45,332 bases of DNA from an uncultured Ruminococcus sp. (GCA_934359255.1 CAKRLG010000019.1:1-45332); one strand, 5' to 3'. Counted from the stretch's first letter, positions 6,513 to 16,509 are shown. Notes: a model not told the origin generated them from the letters alone. Numbers and translations are program-made.

Positions 6513-6539
6513 CATTCTTCACAGAAAGGTAAATGTTTT

Positions 6540-7112
6540 ATGAAAAAGACAAATCCATATCAGGTCACCGAATGGTACCGTTCTGTCATCCGTACGCAAA
6601 TAAAACCGGGAGATCTGTGTATCGATGCTACCATGGGAAACGGTCATGATACATTATTTTTAAGCCAGCTGACTGGTCCGTCCGGCTGTGTCCTGGCTTT
6701 TGATATTCAGCAGGCTGCCCTTGATTCCACCAAAGCACTTTTACAGGGACAGAAACATCTGGCACCCGTACAGCTTTTACTGGACAGCCATGCACACATG
6801 TCTTCTTACGCAGAACCGGGAACGGTTTCCTGTATCGTTTTTAATCTTGGATATCTTCCTTCGGGAGACCATTCGATTGCCACTCACAAAGAGTCAACAA
6901 TTGCAGCACTGGAACAGGGACTGGAACTTTTAAAGCCGGGCGGATGCATCAGCCTTTGTATTTACAGTGGAGGTGATAGTGGATTTGAGGAACGGGACGG
7001 GGTACTGGATTATCTGAAGGGATTGGATTCAAAGAAATATCTGGTGGTACTTTCCTGTTATTATAATCGACCGAACCATCCCCCGATTCCTGTGATAATT
7101 TATAAGATGTAG
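6540..7112 (+). CDS. mnmM: tRNA (mnm5s2U34 biogenesis) methyltransferase MnmM (YtqB family)
   Basis: A 190-residue Rossmann methyltransferase of the YtqB family. In Bacillus, MnmM methylates 5-aminomethyl-uridine at the tRNA wobble position, completing mnm5(s2)U. Visible blocks are DATMGNGHDT (29-38, SAM-binding), FDIQ (54-57) and FNLGYLPSGDHS in the active-site region; the length matches Bacillus YtqB (194 aa). The open frame runs 45 codons further upstream, but those codons lie in the miniature element; the ATG at 6540 has AAAGG 10 nt upstream and starts the conserved region. Its start is only 19 nt past the element's target duplication, so its promoter is probably in or beyond the element. 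Convergent with phoR. Confidence 0.92.
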   Translation: MKKTNPYQVTEWYRSVIRTQIKPGDLCIDATMGNGHDTLFLSQLTGPSGCVLAFDIQQAALDSTKALLQGQKHLAPVQLLLDSHAHMSSYAEPGTVSCIVFNLGYLPSGDHSIATHKESTIAALEQGLELLKPGGCISLCIYSGGDSGFEERDGVLDYLKGLDSKKYLVVLSCYYNRPNHPPIPVIIYKM

Positions 7113-7138
7113 AGGAAAGACGAAAACTTGGCAAAAAA

Positions 7139-7215
7139 GATACCAGGGTCAAATGGTCTGAAATCTTCCTGCTAACAAGCTTGCATCAGATTTCAGATCT
7201 TTTAACCCCGGTATC
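7139..7215 (-). repeat. 77-bp imperfect palindrome (family 3), convergent with phoR/mnmM
   Basis: Ends GATACC and GGTATC; the arms (AAGATACCAGGGTCAAATGG... against its partner) match at about 25 of 30 positions around a 21-nt loop. It starts immediately after the phoR stop codon and lies 26 bp from the mnmM stop, so it can act as a bidirectional 3' end. A homologous palindrome of equal length lies at 39286-39361. Confidence 0.7.
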
Positions 7216-7216
7216 T

Positions 7217-8893
7217 TCATTCTATTGGATTCAGAGGAAATCCTATGGTAATTTTGGTTCCCTGACCCGGCTGGCTTTCGGTTCGGATCTGGGCGTGATG
7301 AAGGGCTGCGCCGTGTTTTACGATAGACAGTCCCAGTCCTGTACCGCCGGTCTGCCTGGAATGACTTTTATCTACACGATAAAAGCGTTCGTAAACCCGT
7401 TCCTGTTCTTCTTTGGCAATTCCTATTCCGGTGTCCTCCACCTGCCAGTATATTTTATCTGTAGTTTTCCACATTCGTACCCATAATATTCCATGTTCCA
7501 CATTGTATTTAATACCATTATCCATCAGATTATACAACATCTCATATAAGATCTGACGCACACCTGTAATCTCCTGCGTTGCTCCTTCGATTTTCATTGT
7601 GATATCTTTTTTCTTAGCCGCATGGAGAAGAGTATCTCCGATATCTTCTGTCAGTTCATAGAGATCCACAACTTCTTCCTGCATCTGACTGGTTCCTTCT
7701 TCCAGTTTCGATAACTGGATAATATCCTGTACCAATGCAGTCAGTCGATTGGCTTCCTGATGGATCCTGGAGGCGAATTCCGGAATGTCTGCCGGCTGAA
7801 CCATCCCGTTTTCAATCAGTTCTGCATAACCGGAGATGGACATCAGCGGAGTTTTTAATTCATGAGATACGTTAGCAGAAAATTCTCTTCGCATCTGTTC
7901 CGCGGCATTTTTTTCTGTGATATCCCACACCATAATTACTGCGCCATAGGTTTTTCCCGTTACCTTTACCGGATTGGCAAGAAGCTGGTAGAATCTTCCA
8001 TGGGTTTCAAGCACCGTCTCGATATGCTCGCCTGCCAGTGCTCCATCCAGTGCTTTTTTCAGTTCTTTGTTCCGGCTTACACGGCTGATCGGTCTTCGGA
8101 TACAGTCACTTGCCTGCACCTGGAACAGTTCCTGTGCCGCTTTGTTGATCGACAGTACTTCTGTCTGGCTTGCAACTACAAGACCGTCTTTCATATTTTC
8201 TGTAATTGCCAGATATTCTTCATGACGTTCTTTCAATTCCTGGATCTGTCCGGCAATCTGTCTGTTCTGTTCATGTACACGCATCAGAAGCGGCCGCAGT
8301 TCTTCATATTCCACATGCCGCAACGGGTGTTCCAGATCCATCGTATTGATTGGTTCCACCAGTTTTTTTGTCTGGTTCTGAATCACAAAAAACGCTATTC
8401 CGATGATTGCCAACACCAAAACAGCCACCAGTGTAATCCCTGACTGCAGATACCCAAGAACAGAATCGATACTTCTTGATACACGAAGAATTTTTCCGTC
8501 CTCCAGCAGGGTAGCGTAGTAAAAAGTCTGTTTGTCCAGTGTTTCCGAATATCGCAGCATCTCACCGGAGCCTTTTTTTTCTGCTTCCTTTACTTCCGGA
8601 CGGTCACCGTGGTTTCCCATGGCAGATGCATCTTCTCGTGAATCATACAACACCGTACCATCTGCATTTAACAGTGTGATCCTGTTATCCGACTTCATAT
8701 TGCTGATTTTTTCGTTCAGATAGTCGCCTTCCGTTTCCTCGATTGCCACCTTGATATATTCCGCTTCTTCCCGTACACTGTCGTGCATGTATCCGTTAAA
8801 TTTACTGTACATTGTCAGGCTGACAACTAAAAAGGTAAGCAGAATGGAGACCGTCAAAAGGACTCCAACCTGCTTTAAAATTTTCTGTCTCAT
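7217..8893 (-). CDS. phoR: PhoR-type sensor histidine kinase
   Basis: A 558-residue membrane kinase. TM1 is at about 9-28, an extracytoplasmic region (30-150) follows, TM2 at about 151-171, a short HAMP-like linker, a PAS domain (about 225-325), HisKA with NVSHELKTPL (phosphorylated H344), and an HATPase with N-box (NLMDNG, 455-460), G1 (DTGIGI, 487-492) and G2 (GGTGLGLS, 516-523). This architecture is that of PhoR/PnpS phosphate sensors, and the downstream-to-upstream partners (response regulator, phosphate transporter) support it. Its start overlaps the regulator's end by 4 nt. The family 3 palindrome directly follows its stop. Confidence 0.93.
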   Translation of the reverse strand: MRQKILKQVGVLLTVSILLTFLVVSLTMYSKFNGYMHDSVREEAEYIKVAIEETEGDYLNEKISNMKSDNRITLLNADGTVLYDSREDASAMGNHGDRPEVKEAEKKGSGEMLRYSETLDKQTFYYATLLEDGKILRVSRSIDSVLGYLQSGITLVAVLVLAIIGIAFFVIQNQTKKLVEPINTMDLEHPLRHVEYEELRPLLMRVHEQNRQIAGQIQELKERHEEYLAITENMKDGLVVASQTEVLSINKAAQELFQVQASDCIRRPISRVSRNKELKKALDGALAGEHIETVLETHGRFYQLLANPVKVTGKTYGAVIMVWDITEKNAAEQMRREFSANVSHELKTPLMSISGYAELIENGMVQPADIPEFASRIHQEANRLTALVQDIIQLSKLEEGTSQMQEEVVDLYELTEDIGDTLLHAAKKKDITMKIEGATQEITGVRQILYEMLYNLMDNGIKYNVEHGILWVRMWKTTDKIYWQVEDTGIGIAKEEQERVYERFYRVDKSHSRQTGGTGLGLSIVKHGAALHHAQIRTESQPGQGTKITIGFPLNPIE

Positions 8894-9561
8894 GCTTCAT
8901 CTCCCATACGATAACCTACACCACGGACAGTTTCAATACATGCACCTGCTTCGCCGAGTTTCTGACGCAGGGTACGCACATGGACATCCACAGTTCTGGT
9001 CTCCCCATCAAAATCATATCCCCAGATTCTGGTAAGCAGCTGGTCACGTGTCAGGACAATTCCTCTGTTTTCCACCAGATATTTTAACAATTCAAATTCT
9101 TTCAGAGTCAGTTCTACCTTTTGTCCGTGTACCAGCACTTCATGGCGCTGAATTCGAATCTGGATCGGGCCGTGAACCAATGTCTCCTCCGTCCGGCTTC
9201 CTCCTCTTCGAAGTACCGCCTTCACTCGGGAGATAAATTCCATCATACCGAATGGTTTTGTAATATAGTCATCCGCACCAAGATCCAGACCTTTTACTTT
9301 ATCAAATTCCGCACCTTTTGCAGTAACCATAATCACCGGGACATCCCGTACTTCCGGCATCTGACGGATTTTTTCCAAAATCGTATAACCATCGTCTCCC
9401 GGAAGCATGATATCCAGCAGTATCAGATCCGGAATCAGATTTCCCAATTCTTCAAATAACTGTGTACCATTTTCCAGCCCCTTAGCCTCAAATCCCGTAG
9501 AATGCAGGGTATACACCAACAGTTCCCGAATGTTTCTTTCATCCTCAACACAGTAAATCAT
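8890..9561 (-). CDS. phoP: PhoP/PhoB-type response regulator
   Basis: A 223-residue OmpR/PhoB-family regulator. The receiver domain (1-118) has the acidic pair E6-D7, phosphoacceptor D50 (LLDIMLPG) and K102 (ITKPF); the C-terminal winged helix (about 128-221) has the VDVHVRTLRQKLG recognition helix and the VRGVGYR hairpin. It would bind tandem direct repeats when phosphorylated by the adjacent PhoR-type kinase. It lies 15 bp after the phosphate transporter gene, and TTAACA-type repeats in front of that gene fit autoregulated control. Confidence 0.93.
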   Translation of the reverse strand: MIYCVEDERNIRELLVYTLHSTGFEAKGLENGTQLFEELGNLIPDLILLDIMLPGDDGYTILEKIRQMPEVRDVPVIMVTAKGAEFDKVKGLDLGADDYITKPFGMMEFISRVKAVLRRGGSRTEETLVHGPIQIRIQRHEVLVHGQKVELTLKEFELLKYLVENRGIVLTRDQLLTRIWGYDFDGETRTVDVHVRTLRQKLGEAGACIETVRGVGYRMGDEA

Positions 9562-9576
9562 AAGTCTCTCCTATCT

Positions 9577-11346
9577 TTATGGAAGCAAATACTTTTCTTC
9601 TTCCTCTAATACCAGTCCGCGGAATATCTCACTGTCTTCATTTTTCACACTGTTCAGATATCCATGTGTATCATAAGTATCTTCTCTTACCTGTGTCACG
9701 CACACCGCAATATTGGAACAATGATCTGCCACTCGCTCGAGACTGGTCGTAATATCCGAAAGAATAAATCCAAGTTCAATCGTACATTTTCCCTCTCTCA
9801 GTCTCCGGATATGGCGCTTTTTCACTTCCTGATTCAGATCATCCACTACTGCCTCCAACGGTTCTACTTTCTGTGCCAGTTTCTCATCCTGATCGCGGAA
9901 TACCCCATAAGCTTTCTCCACAATATCCTGCACCGCTCTGCTGAAAACTTTCAACTCTTCTTCTGCCTTCGGAGAGAATGTCAGCTTTTTATCATGCATC
10001 TCCTGTGCTGCCTCCATGATGTTGATCGCATGGTCTGAGATTCGTTCAAAATCCCCGATACAATGCAACACAATAGACAGCGTGTGACTATCGTGGACAC
10101 TGAGATTCTGTCTGGAAAGTTTTACCAGATACGTTCCCAGTTCATCTTCATACTGATCTACCAGATTTTCCAGCTCACCTACCTTTTTTGCTCCATCCTC
10201 CGTATAATTCCACAGAAGATCCATGGCTGTAAATAAGGTTCGCTTGGATTCTTCCGCCATTTTGTTTGCCACATGAACACTCTGTTCCATGGCAAACGCC
10301 GGTTTTTCCAGAAATCTGGAATCCAGAAGCTGTAATTCTTTTCTTTCTTCTTCTACTTCCGTTGGCTGTACATCATCACGGATGGTAAGACATGCAAGTT
10401 TTTCCAGTCCTTTGCCGAAAGGAAGTAACAGCAGCGTAGCAAATACATTAAACAGGCTGTGTATCACAGCAATTCCTGCTGCATTTGTTGCCGTGCCAAG
10501 GAAGGAAAATCCAACGACCGCATTGACCGCATAAAAGATCACCATGAAAACGATCGTTCCGATAATATTAAAATACAGGTGTACCATGGCAGCACGCTTT
10601 GCATTTTTCGTCGCTCCGATACTGGATAACAGTGCCGTCACGCAGGTACCGATATTCTGTCCCATAATGATCGGAATCGCGACCCCATAGCTTACCGCTC
10701 CGGTCACGCAAAGTGCCTGCAGGATACCGACAGAAGCAGAAGAACTCTGTATGATCGCCGTCAGTACTGCTCCGGCTATCATACCAAGGATCGGGTTGGA
10801 AAACGCTGTCAAAATACCGGTAAATTCCGGTACATTTGCCAGCGGTTTCACCGCATCGCTCATGGTTTCCATACCAAACATCAGCACAGCAAACCCAACC
10901 ATGATTGCTCCGATATCCTTTTTCTTTTCATCTTTAATAAAGAGCAGAAATATCACACCGATCACTGCAAGGAGCGGTGAAAAGGAACTTGGTTTACATA
11001 ACTTTACAAAGATATTATCTCCCTGCAAACCAGATAAACTGAGAATCCAGGAAGTTACGGTCGTACCGATGTTGGCACCCATGATAATTCCCACTGCCTG
11101 ATTCAGTTTCATAATACCCGAATTGACAAATCCGACAACCATAACGGTCGTCGCCGATGACGACTGAATCACCGCCGTCACACCGGCGCCAAGCAATACT
11201 GCTTTGATCGGGTTGGATGTCAGATTTTCCAGAATCCGCTCCAGCTTTCCACCGGATACTTTTGCCAGCCCATCCCCCATAACCTGCATACCGTACAGAA
11301 ACAGGGCCAGTCCGCCTACCATCGTTAATACACTGAATATGTCCAT
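9577..11346 (-). CDS. Na/Pi cotransporter (NptA/YjbB family) with PhoU-like domain
   Basis: A 589-residue membrane protein. Two inverted Na/Pi-cotransporter repeats each carry the signature QSSSA (61-65 and 200-204) among about eight hydrophobic segments (1-315); a cytoplasmic PhoU-like helical domain (about 345-560) follows. The family moves inorganic phosphate coupled to Na+, in or out. It is the first gene of an operon with the PhoP-type regulator and PhoR-type kinase, so a role in phosphate homeostasis is well supported. The upstream region carries Pho-box-like repeats. Confidence 0.93.
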   Translation of the reverse strand: MDIFSVLTMVGGLALFLYGMQVMGDGLAKVSGGKLERILENLTSNPIKAVLLGAGVTAVIQSSSATTVMVVGFVNSGIMKLNQAVGIIMGANIGTTVTSWILSLSGLQGDNIFVKLCKPSSFSPLLAVIGVIFLLFIKDEKKKDIGAIMVGFAVLMFGMETMSDAVKPLANVPEFTGILTAFSNPILGMIAGAVLTAIIQSSSASVGILQALCVTGAVSYGVAIPIIMGQNIGTCVTALLSSIGATKNAKRAAMVHLYFNIIGTIVFMVIFYAVNAVVGFSFLGTATNAAGIAVIHSLFNVFATLLLLPFGKGLEKLACLTIRDDVQPTEVEEERKELQLLDSRFLEKPAFAMEQSVHVANKMAEESKRTLFTAMDLLWNYTEDGAKKVGELENLVDQYEDELGTYLVKLSRQNLSVHDSHTLSIVLHCIGDFERISDHAINIMEAAQEMHDKKLTFSPKAEEELKVFSRAVQDIVEKAYGVFRDQDEKLAQKVEPLEAVVDDLNQEVKKRHIRRLREGKCTIELGFILSDITTSLERVADHCSNIAVCVTQVREDTYDTHGYLNSVKNEDSEIFRGLVLEEEEKYLLP

Positions 11347-11381
11347 TATTGTCCTCCCAATGTTTTTCTTTTGATGGCAGT

Positions 11382-11436
11382 ATTATATTAAATCCCTGTT
11401 AAATCTGTTCACAGTCTTTTGTTAAATCTATGTAAA
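11382..11436 (-). promoter_or_regulatory. Pho-box-like promoter of the phosphate operon
   Basis: On the minus strand, hexamers TTTACA (11431-11436), TTAACA (11420-11425), TGAACA (11406-11411) and TTAACA (11397-11402) precede a -10 TATAAT (11382-11387). The first two have the 11-bp period of Bacillus PhoP boxes (TT[ATC]ACA with 5-bp gaps); the others are slightly out of register. There is no good -35, as expected for an activated promoter. The operon is thus probably regulated by its own regulator. Confidence 0.65.
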
Positions 11437-11491
11437 GTGAGAAGGAATTCATTTTCCCTTTTCTGCAGTTCCCGTTATTCACCCGTATAGC

Positions 11492-12424
11492 TCAAATATT
11501 CAATTTCTTTTCAATATATTTTTTTACATCATGGTATACTTTTTCTTTTTCACGCTCATTCAGAATCTCATGACGCATACCCGGATACAATTTTCCTTTT
11601 GTATCCATATATCCGACTCGCCGCATCGTCTGTACTGCCTGGGCAAATTTTCTTGCTCCGCCAATACATGGGTCTTCATATCCTCCGATAAACAACACCG
11701 GCAGATTCGGATTGGAACGTTTCCATCCTGTTTCCCGATATGTCTCATCCATTAGTTGAAACAGTACCTGATCCGCATCCACGGTAAAAGTAAATCCACA
11801 AAGTTCCGAAGCTTCATAGGCACGCACAACTTGTTCATCCGAACAGCACCAGGCAAAGCGGCTTCCCTCACCTGCAAACTTCCCGGAATAACTTCCCAGA
11901 GAAAGCAGTTCCAGAAAACGGCTGACATGGTGTGCCCCACTGATTTTTTCCTGTACAGCAGCCAGTGCAATCCCTATTTTTGCTCCCGGATTCTTCGACG
12001 GCGATCCACAGACCACCAACAGATTCAGGAGATCATCGTACTTTTTTGTAAAACAGCGAACCACCATAGAACCCATGCTGTGCCCCAATAAGATTAACGG
12101 TACTCCCTGCCATTCTTTTTTCAACATTCTGGTTACTTCAGCCGTATCCTCGATCAGCGCATCCATACCGGCACCATACATATAACCCAGATCTTTTTTC
12201 GTCCGCACACTTTTTCCATGTCCACGGCAGTCATGGATCGCCGCAACATATCCGGCTTCTGCAAAATACTTCATAAATGGAAGATACCGTTCTTTATACT
12301 CTGCCATACCGTGATGAATCTGCAAGATTCCTTTCGGTGCTTCTTCCGGAACCAGTATCAGCAAATCCAGTTCCAGTCCGTCAACCGGAGATTTCATCTT
12401 CTTTGATATCTTTGTGTATTCCAT
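11492..12424 (-). CDS. Alpha/beta hydrolase, lysophospholipase/monoacylglycerol lipase type
   Basis: A 310-residue serine hydrolase of the Hydrolase_4 family. The oxyanion region HHGMAEY (37-43), CRGHGKS (66-72), nucleophile elbow GHSMG (S116), acid D251 (GGYEDP) and H285 (GMRHE) make a complete triad. There is no signal peptide, so it acts in the cytosol on acylglycerols or lysophospholipids; the substrate is inferred from family. It stands alone between the phosphate operon and tRNA-Gly, with the start supported by AGGAGG upstream. No clear terminator follows in the 55 bp before the Pho promoter. Confidence 0.88.
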   Translation of the reverse strand: MEYTKISKKMKSPVDGLELDLLILVPEEAPKGILQIHHGMAEYKERYLPFMKYFAEAGYVAAIHDCRGHGKSVRTKKDLGYMYGAGMDALIEDTAEVTRMLKKEWQGVPLILLGHSMGSMVVRCFTKKYDDLLNLLVVCGSPSKNPGAKIGIALAAVQEKISGAHHVSRFLELLSLGSYSGKFAGEGSRFAWCCSDEQVVRAYEASELCGFTFTVDADQVLFQLMDETYRETGWKRSNPNLPVLFIGGYEDPCIGGARKFAQAVQTMRRVGYMDTKGKLYPGMRHEILNEREKEKVYHDVKKYIEKKLNI

Positions 12425-12503
12425 AGCATTCCTCCTGACTTTTTATATACTCTCAACTCGCGACATCTACCTTATACGCCGCAGTACGCATCCTCGCGGA
12501 GCG

Positions 12504-12545
12504 TTTTTTACATTACAGGAAATTGCTTCCCTGTAATGTAAAAAA
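12504..12545 (-). terminator. Perfect 16-bp hairpin, second terminator behind tRNA-Gly
   Basis: Arms TTTTTTACATTACAGG and its exact reverse complement, with loop AAATTGCTTC. T tracts fall on both strands. It shares its A/T run with the terminator at 12541-12570, so the two are back to back and would end the tRNA transcript before the hydrolase gene. Confidence 0.75.
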
Positions 12546-12570
12546 AGGCTTTGTCATTACTGACAAAGCC
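12541..12570 (-). terminator. Terminator of tRNA-Gly
   Basis: Minus strand: perfect arms GGCTTTGTCA and TGACAAAGCC with a GTAA loop, then TTTTTT. It starts 10 nt after the tRNA. Confidence 0.93.
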
Positions 12571-12579
12571 CTTGTTCTA

Positions 12580-12651
12580 AGCACGAGACGGGATTCGAAC
12601 CCGCGACCCTCGCCTTGGCAAGGCGATACTCCACCACTGAGCCACTCGTGC
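12580..12651 (-). tRNA. tRNA-Gly (GCC)
   Basis: Minus-strand cloverleaf with acceptor GCACGAG/CTCGTGC, D-stem GCTC/GAGT, anticodon stem TCGCC/GGCGA with loop TTGCCAA (anticodon GCC), T-loop TTCGAAT and discriminator T. CCA is not encoded. A single-gene unit with its own promoter and double terminator. Confidence 0.97.
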
Positions 12652-12677
12652 ATATCCTTGTTCTCTCGAACAAAGAT

Positions 12678-12706
12678 ATCATACTATAAATTCCGACACC
12701 TGTCAA
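12678..12706 (-). promoter_or_regulatory. Promoter of tRNA-Gly (GCC)
   Basis: Minus strand: TTGACA (12701-12706), 17 bp, TATGAT (12678-12683). The leader holds a small hairpin CTTTGTTC/GAACAAGG directly before the tRNA. Confidence 0.88.
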
Positions 12707-12759
12707 CTAAATTGTTGTAATTTTTTGTGTTTTTTCTTCAAATCAATCTATTTACTGTT

Positions 12760-13524
12760 TTAAGGGCGCAAAATCGCACTCAGCACATACTGATTATTCT
12801 GAAAATTTTTCTGGCTCAGCTCATCCAGGCGAATCAGATCCACATCCAGCCACATTTCTTCTGCCGCCGTCATCATATTGGCAAACATGATACCAAAATT
12901 CACCTCATCCCATTTTCCCAGTTTGTCACTTGGATGTTTCTTGGAGAAAATGTGGATTCGACTGTCAAAAACTACGAAACGCCACGGCTGGCTGTTCATA
13001 CTTGAGGGTGCCATCCTTGCAGCATCCAGTAGCTGCTTCATCCACTGTCTCGGTGTTTCTTTATATACACACAGGTCATCCAGACTTAATCGTTTCGCTT
13101 CGACCTGTTTCCGATAACAGCTTCCCTTTGGCTTTCCGAATGCCATCACCACCATCATCCGCTTTTTATCGCGATATTGATATTTTTTCTTAATGATCGG
13201 ATTGCCGATAAAACAGCTGCCGATTCCTCTGGTGTACATATATAATGAAAGCTGCTCCATCAGATATCCTGCGTTCATCATCGCACGGTCTTTTTCTTCC
13301 GAATACAACACCAGATAATAAGGTGCTTTGATTCCAAGAAGACTGAGCATCTTATAATCATTCTGTCGATTATCAAAAATCGCCAGTTCCGTCTCTACTC
13401 CTCCAAACAGCCCGTTAATTTCATCAAATTGTTTCAGAATGTCTTCCAGAATTTTCGGACTGATCCCTTCATTTGTATAACTCCGGACGGATTTCCGGAC
13501 AAAAATTGCTTCAAATAAGTTCAT
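12760..13524 (-). CDS. Nitroreductase-family (FMN) protein
   Basis: A 254-residue protein of the TM1586-like nitroreductase group. The FMN phosphate-binding RKSVRSY (10-16) and the ARMAPSSMNSQPWRFVVF segment (about 169-186) are clear; the central part has an extra domain-like repeat typical of this subgroup. Such enzymes reduce nitro or quinone substrates with NAD(P)H; the physiological substrate is unknown. It is monocistronic: a sigma-A promoter lies at 13554-13581 and AGGTGAT precedes the ATG by a few nt. Confidence 0.9.
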   Translation of the reverse strand: MNLFEAIFVRKSVRSYTNEGISPKILEDILKQFDEINGLFGGVETELAIFDNRQNDYKMLSLLGIKAPYYLVLYSEEKDRAMMNAGYLMEQLSLYMYTRGIGSCFIGNPIIKKKYQYRDKKRMMVVMAFGKPKGSCYRKQVEAKRLSLDDLCVYKETPRQWMKQLLDAARMAPSSMNSQPWRFVVFDSRIHIFSKKHPSDKLGKWDEVNFGIMFANMMTAAEEMWLDVDLIRLDELSQKNFQNNQYVLSAILRP

Positions 13525-13553
13525 GTTATCACCTTTAATTTTTTCGTAACACT

Positions 13554-13581
13554 ATTGTAACATGTTTTTTCTGTTTTGCAA
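13554..13581 (-). promoter_or_regulatory. Promoter of the nitroreductase gene
   Basis: Minus strand: TTGCAA (13576-13581), 16 bp, TACAAT (13554-13559), about 30 bp before the start codon. Confidence 0.65.
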
Positions 13582-13627
13582 CCGCTTCCGGTACTTTTTT
13601 ATGCGTTTTTTATTTGTTTCCCCTGTC

Positions 13628-14359
13628 TTAAGATGCAAGCACTCCAATCTGCTGCTGTACATCTTCCTTAAACTGCTCCCAGGCATCTTCGTGTTCCACA
13701 AAATATTTCGGACAGATTTTTCCTGTCACATCATAATGGCGAATCACATCCTGACTTGTAAGTCCAAATCTGTTACACAGCCAGGCCGTCAGCTGTACCA
13801 TCGACTGATAAGTCGCTGTATTAAAAGCACCTGTATCATCCAGATGACAGCATTCGATGGATATGGTATCCCCATTTCGCTCATTAGAAGCATATGCAAT
13901 TTCCGTAGTTGGTATACATTGCACAACTTCCCCCTCCAGACCTACAATAAAATGACTGCTGGCTTTTGTGGTATGTGCATCTTTAAGTCCCTCAAAGTAA
14001 TCCCTGTTTGCCATGGCACTGCTTCCTGGATTCGCAGTATAGTGAATCACAATTCCATTTACCTGCTTCAGTGCGGTTCCCGGTCTGGAATATTCATTGA
14101 CATCCAGCAGTTCTACATCCAGTTCCGGTGCACCTGTCCAGTCAATCTGTCCAGCCTCCTGTACAATATTTTTCCCAGTTTGTGAGAAAAATAATTTTTT
14201 GCATAAAAATATCAGACCAATAATACATAAAAAAGCAATACACAGTACAATCATCGATCGTCGGATCAATTGTTGTCTTCTTCTCTGTCTCGTCATCCGT
14301 CTTCTGTGAACTGTCCTGCTCCCCTGTCGGTTTCTCCCCCCAGTTCTTCTCCCACTCAT
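13628..14359 (-). CDS. Membrane-anchored N-acetylmuramoyl-L-alanine amidase (Amidase_2)
   Basis: A 243-residue protein: a very basic N-terminus (1-34), one membrane segment (about 36-54), then an extracellular Amidase_2/PGRP domain (about 98-225). Zinc ligands H106 (VIHYT), H208 (RHYD) and C216, and the catalytic E169 (SIECC) are visible, as in T7 lysozyme-type amidases that cut the muramoyl-L-alanine bond of peptidoglycan. GGAG lies 7 nt before the ATG. It follows guaB beyond that gene's terminator, with no separate promoter that I can see, so it may depend on read-through. A sporulation or germination role is possible but not shown. Confidence 0.9.
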   Translation of the reverse strand: MSGRRTGGRNRQGSRTVHRRRMTRQRRRQQLIRRSMIVLCIAFLCIIGLIFLCKKLFFSQTGKNIVQEAGQIDWTGAPELDVELLDVNEYSRPGTALKQVNGIVIHYTANPGSSAMANRDYFEGLKDAHTTKASSHFIVGLEGEVVQCIPTTEIAYASNERNGDTISIECCHLDDTGAFNTATYQSMVQLTAWLCNRFGLTSQDVIRHYDVTGKICPKYFVEHEDAWEQFKEDVQQQIGVLAS

Positions 14360-14380
14360 AACACTTCTCCTGCATATCTA

Positions 14381-14409
14381 AAAAGGCGGTCTCCACCCCT
14401 GAGACCGCC
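14381..14409 (-). terminator. Terminator downstream of guaB
   Basis: Minus strand: arms GGCGGTCTC and GAGACCGCC, loop AGGGGTG, then TTTTT. It lies 60 nt beyond the guaB stop; a family 1 relic is between them. Confidence 0.9.
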
Positions 14410-14426
14410 TGCTTTATTTATTCCTT

Positions 14427-14470
14427 GTAACGGTTCAGTACCTTACGGATTATTCTCCACTGAATAGTTA

Positions 14471-14471
<1 letters not shown>
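14427..14471 (-). mobile_element. 45-bp deletion derivative of the family 1 element at the guaB stop codon
   Basis: GTAACGGTTCAGTACC on one side and CTGAATAGTTAC on the other face each other across about 17 bp. Its terminal G is the third base of the guaB stop (TA then GTAAC). The putative duplications TATTCCTT and TACTCATC match at 5 of 8, so the insertion is old. Confidence 0.7.
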
Positions 14472-15946
<1,475 letters not shown>

Positions 15947-15965
15947 TTACTCATTGTTGAGAATT

Positions 15966-15994
15966 AGTTTAGCAAAAAACAACCGCTGTGTCAA
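15966..15994 (-). promoter_or_regulatory. guaB promoter
   Basis: Minus strand: TTGACA (15989-15994), 17 bp, TAAACT (15966-15971), followed by AAAGGAG before the ATG at 15925. No purine riboswitch is visible; the leader is too short. Confidence 0.8.
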
Positions 15995-15996
15995 TG

Positions 15997-16509
15997 TTAA
16001 TCAAAGAACACTTTCCGTGGAGCTTTCAACCGAAAATCTTTGATCATATGTTCTGATGGCTCAAAAAGTACTTTCAGCAATCCCTCTTTTTCCGGAATCA
16101 CCATGGCATAAACCAGTTTTTCTCTCTCCGGATTGCAGGATGAGTAGTCGCATACCTTTAATTTCTGGTTATTATTATAATAATCAAATCTGTGAGATGC
16201 TGCCGGCGCGATCAGTTCTGCTTTTGAGATATCATAAGATGCCATTCGTTTTCTCTTTGCCTTATTCATGATGCGGTCCACATCCAGTTCCCCGTTGACA
16301 TACTGATATTCCCATTCTGTCTGAAATCTCGGAAAAATAAAGATGTCCGCCACGCAGATCGCGATAGAAATCGCAATAATGATCAGGTTCCAGGTAAGAA
16401 GCGACAGAACAACCCCGATGGCAGTAAGTGCCATCAGTACACACCGCAGTGCCTGATCTGTTCCTGTTTTCTTTCTTTTTACCAGTTCTTCCAAATACAA
16501 ATCACTCAT
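15997..16509 (-). CDS. Conserved membrane protein (DUF6106-like)
   Basis: A 170-residue protein with two adjacent hydrophobic stretches (about 22-40 and 41-60) in the N-terminal third and a soluble remainder rich in charged residues. It resembles the Lachnospiraceae family I recall as DUF6106, but that name is tentative. The ATG overlaps the end of the gene at 16506 by 4 nt, so the two are translationally coupled and probably work together. It ends 3 bp before the guaB promoter. Function unknown. Confidence 0.75.
   Translation of the reverse strand: MSDLYLEELVKRKKTGTDQALRCVLMALTAIGVVLSLLTWNLIIIAISIAICVADIFIFPRFQTEWEYQYVNGELDVDRIMNKAKRKRMASYDISKAELIAPAASHRFDYYNNNQKLKVCDYSSCNPEREKLVYAMVIPEKEGLLKVLFEPSEHMIKDFRLKAPRKVFFD

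Noticed and set aside
6320..6532. 70-codon plus-strand frame similar to frames at 20569-20772 and 43216-43464
   Set aside because: The similarity (KSVLAR, ARNCEGTEQL) comes from the shared non-coding repeats; none has a ribosome binding site, and the frames start and stop at unrelated places.
6405..6539. 45-residue N-terminal extension of mnmM
   Set aside because: It lies within the miniature element; family members start at the Met encoded at 6540, which has its own ribosome binding site.
12523..12720. 65-codon frame with RRDSNPRPSPWQGD-like text
   Set aside because: Antisense of tRNA-Gly (GCC); no ribosome binding site and not a gene.
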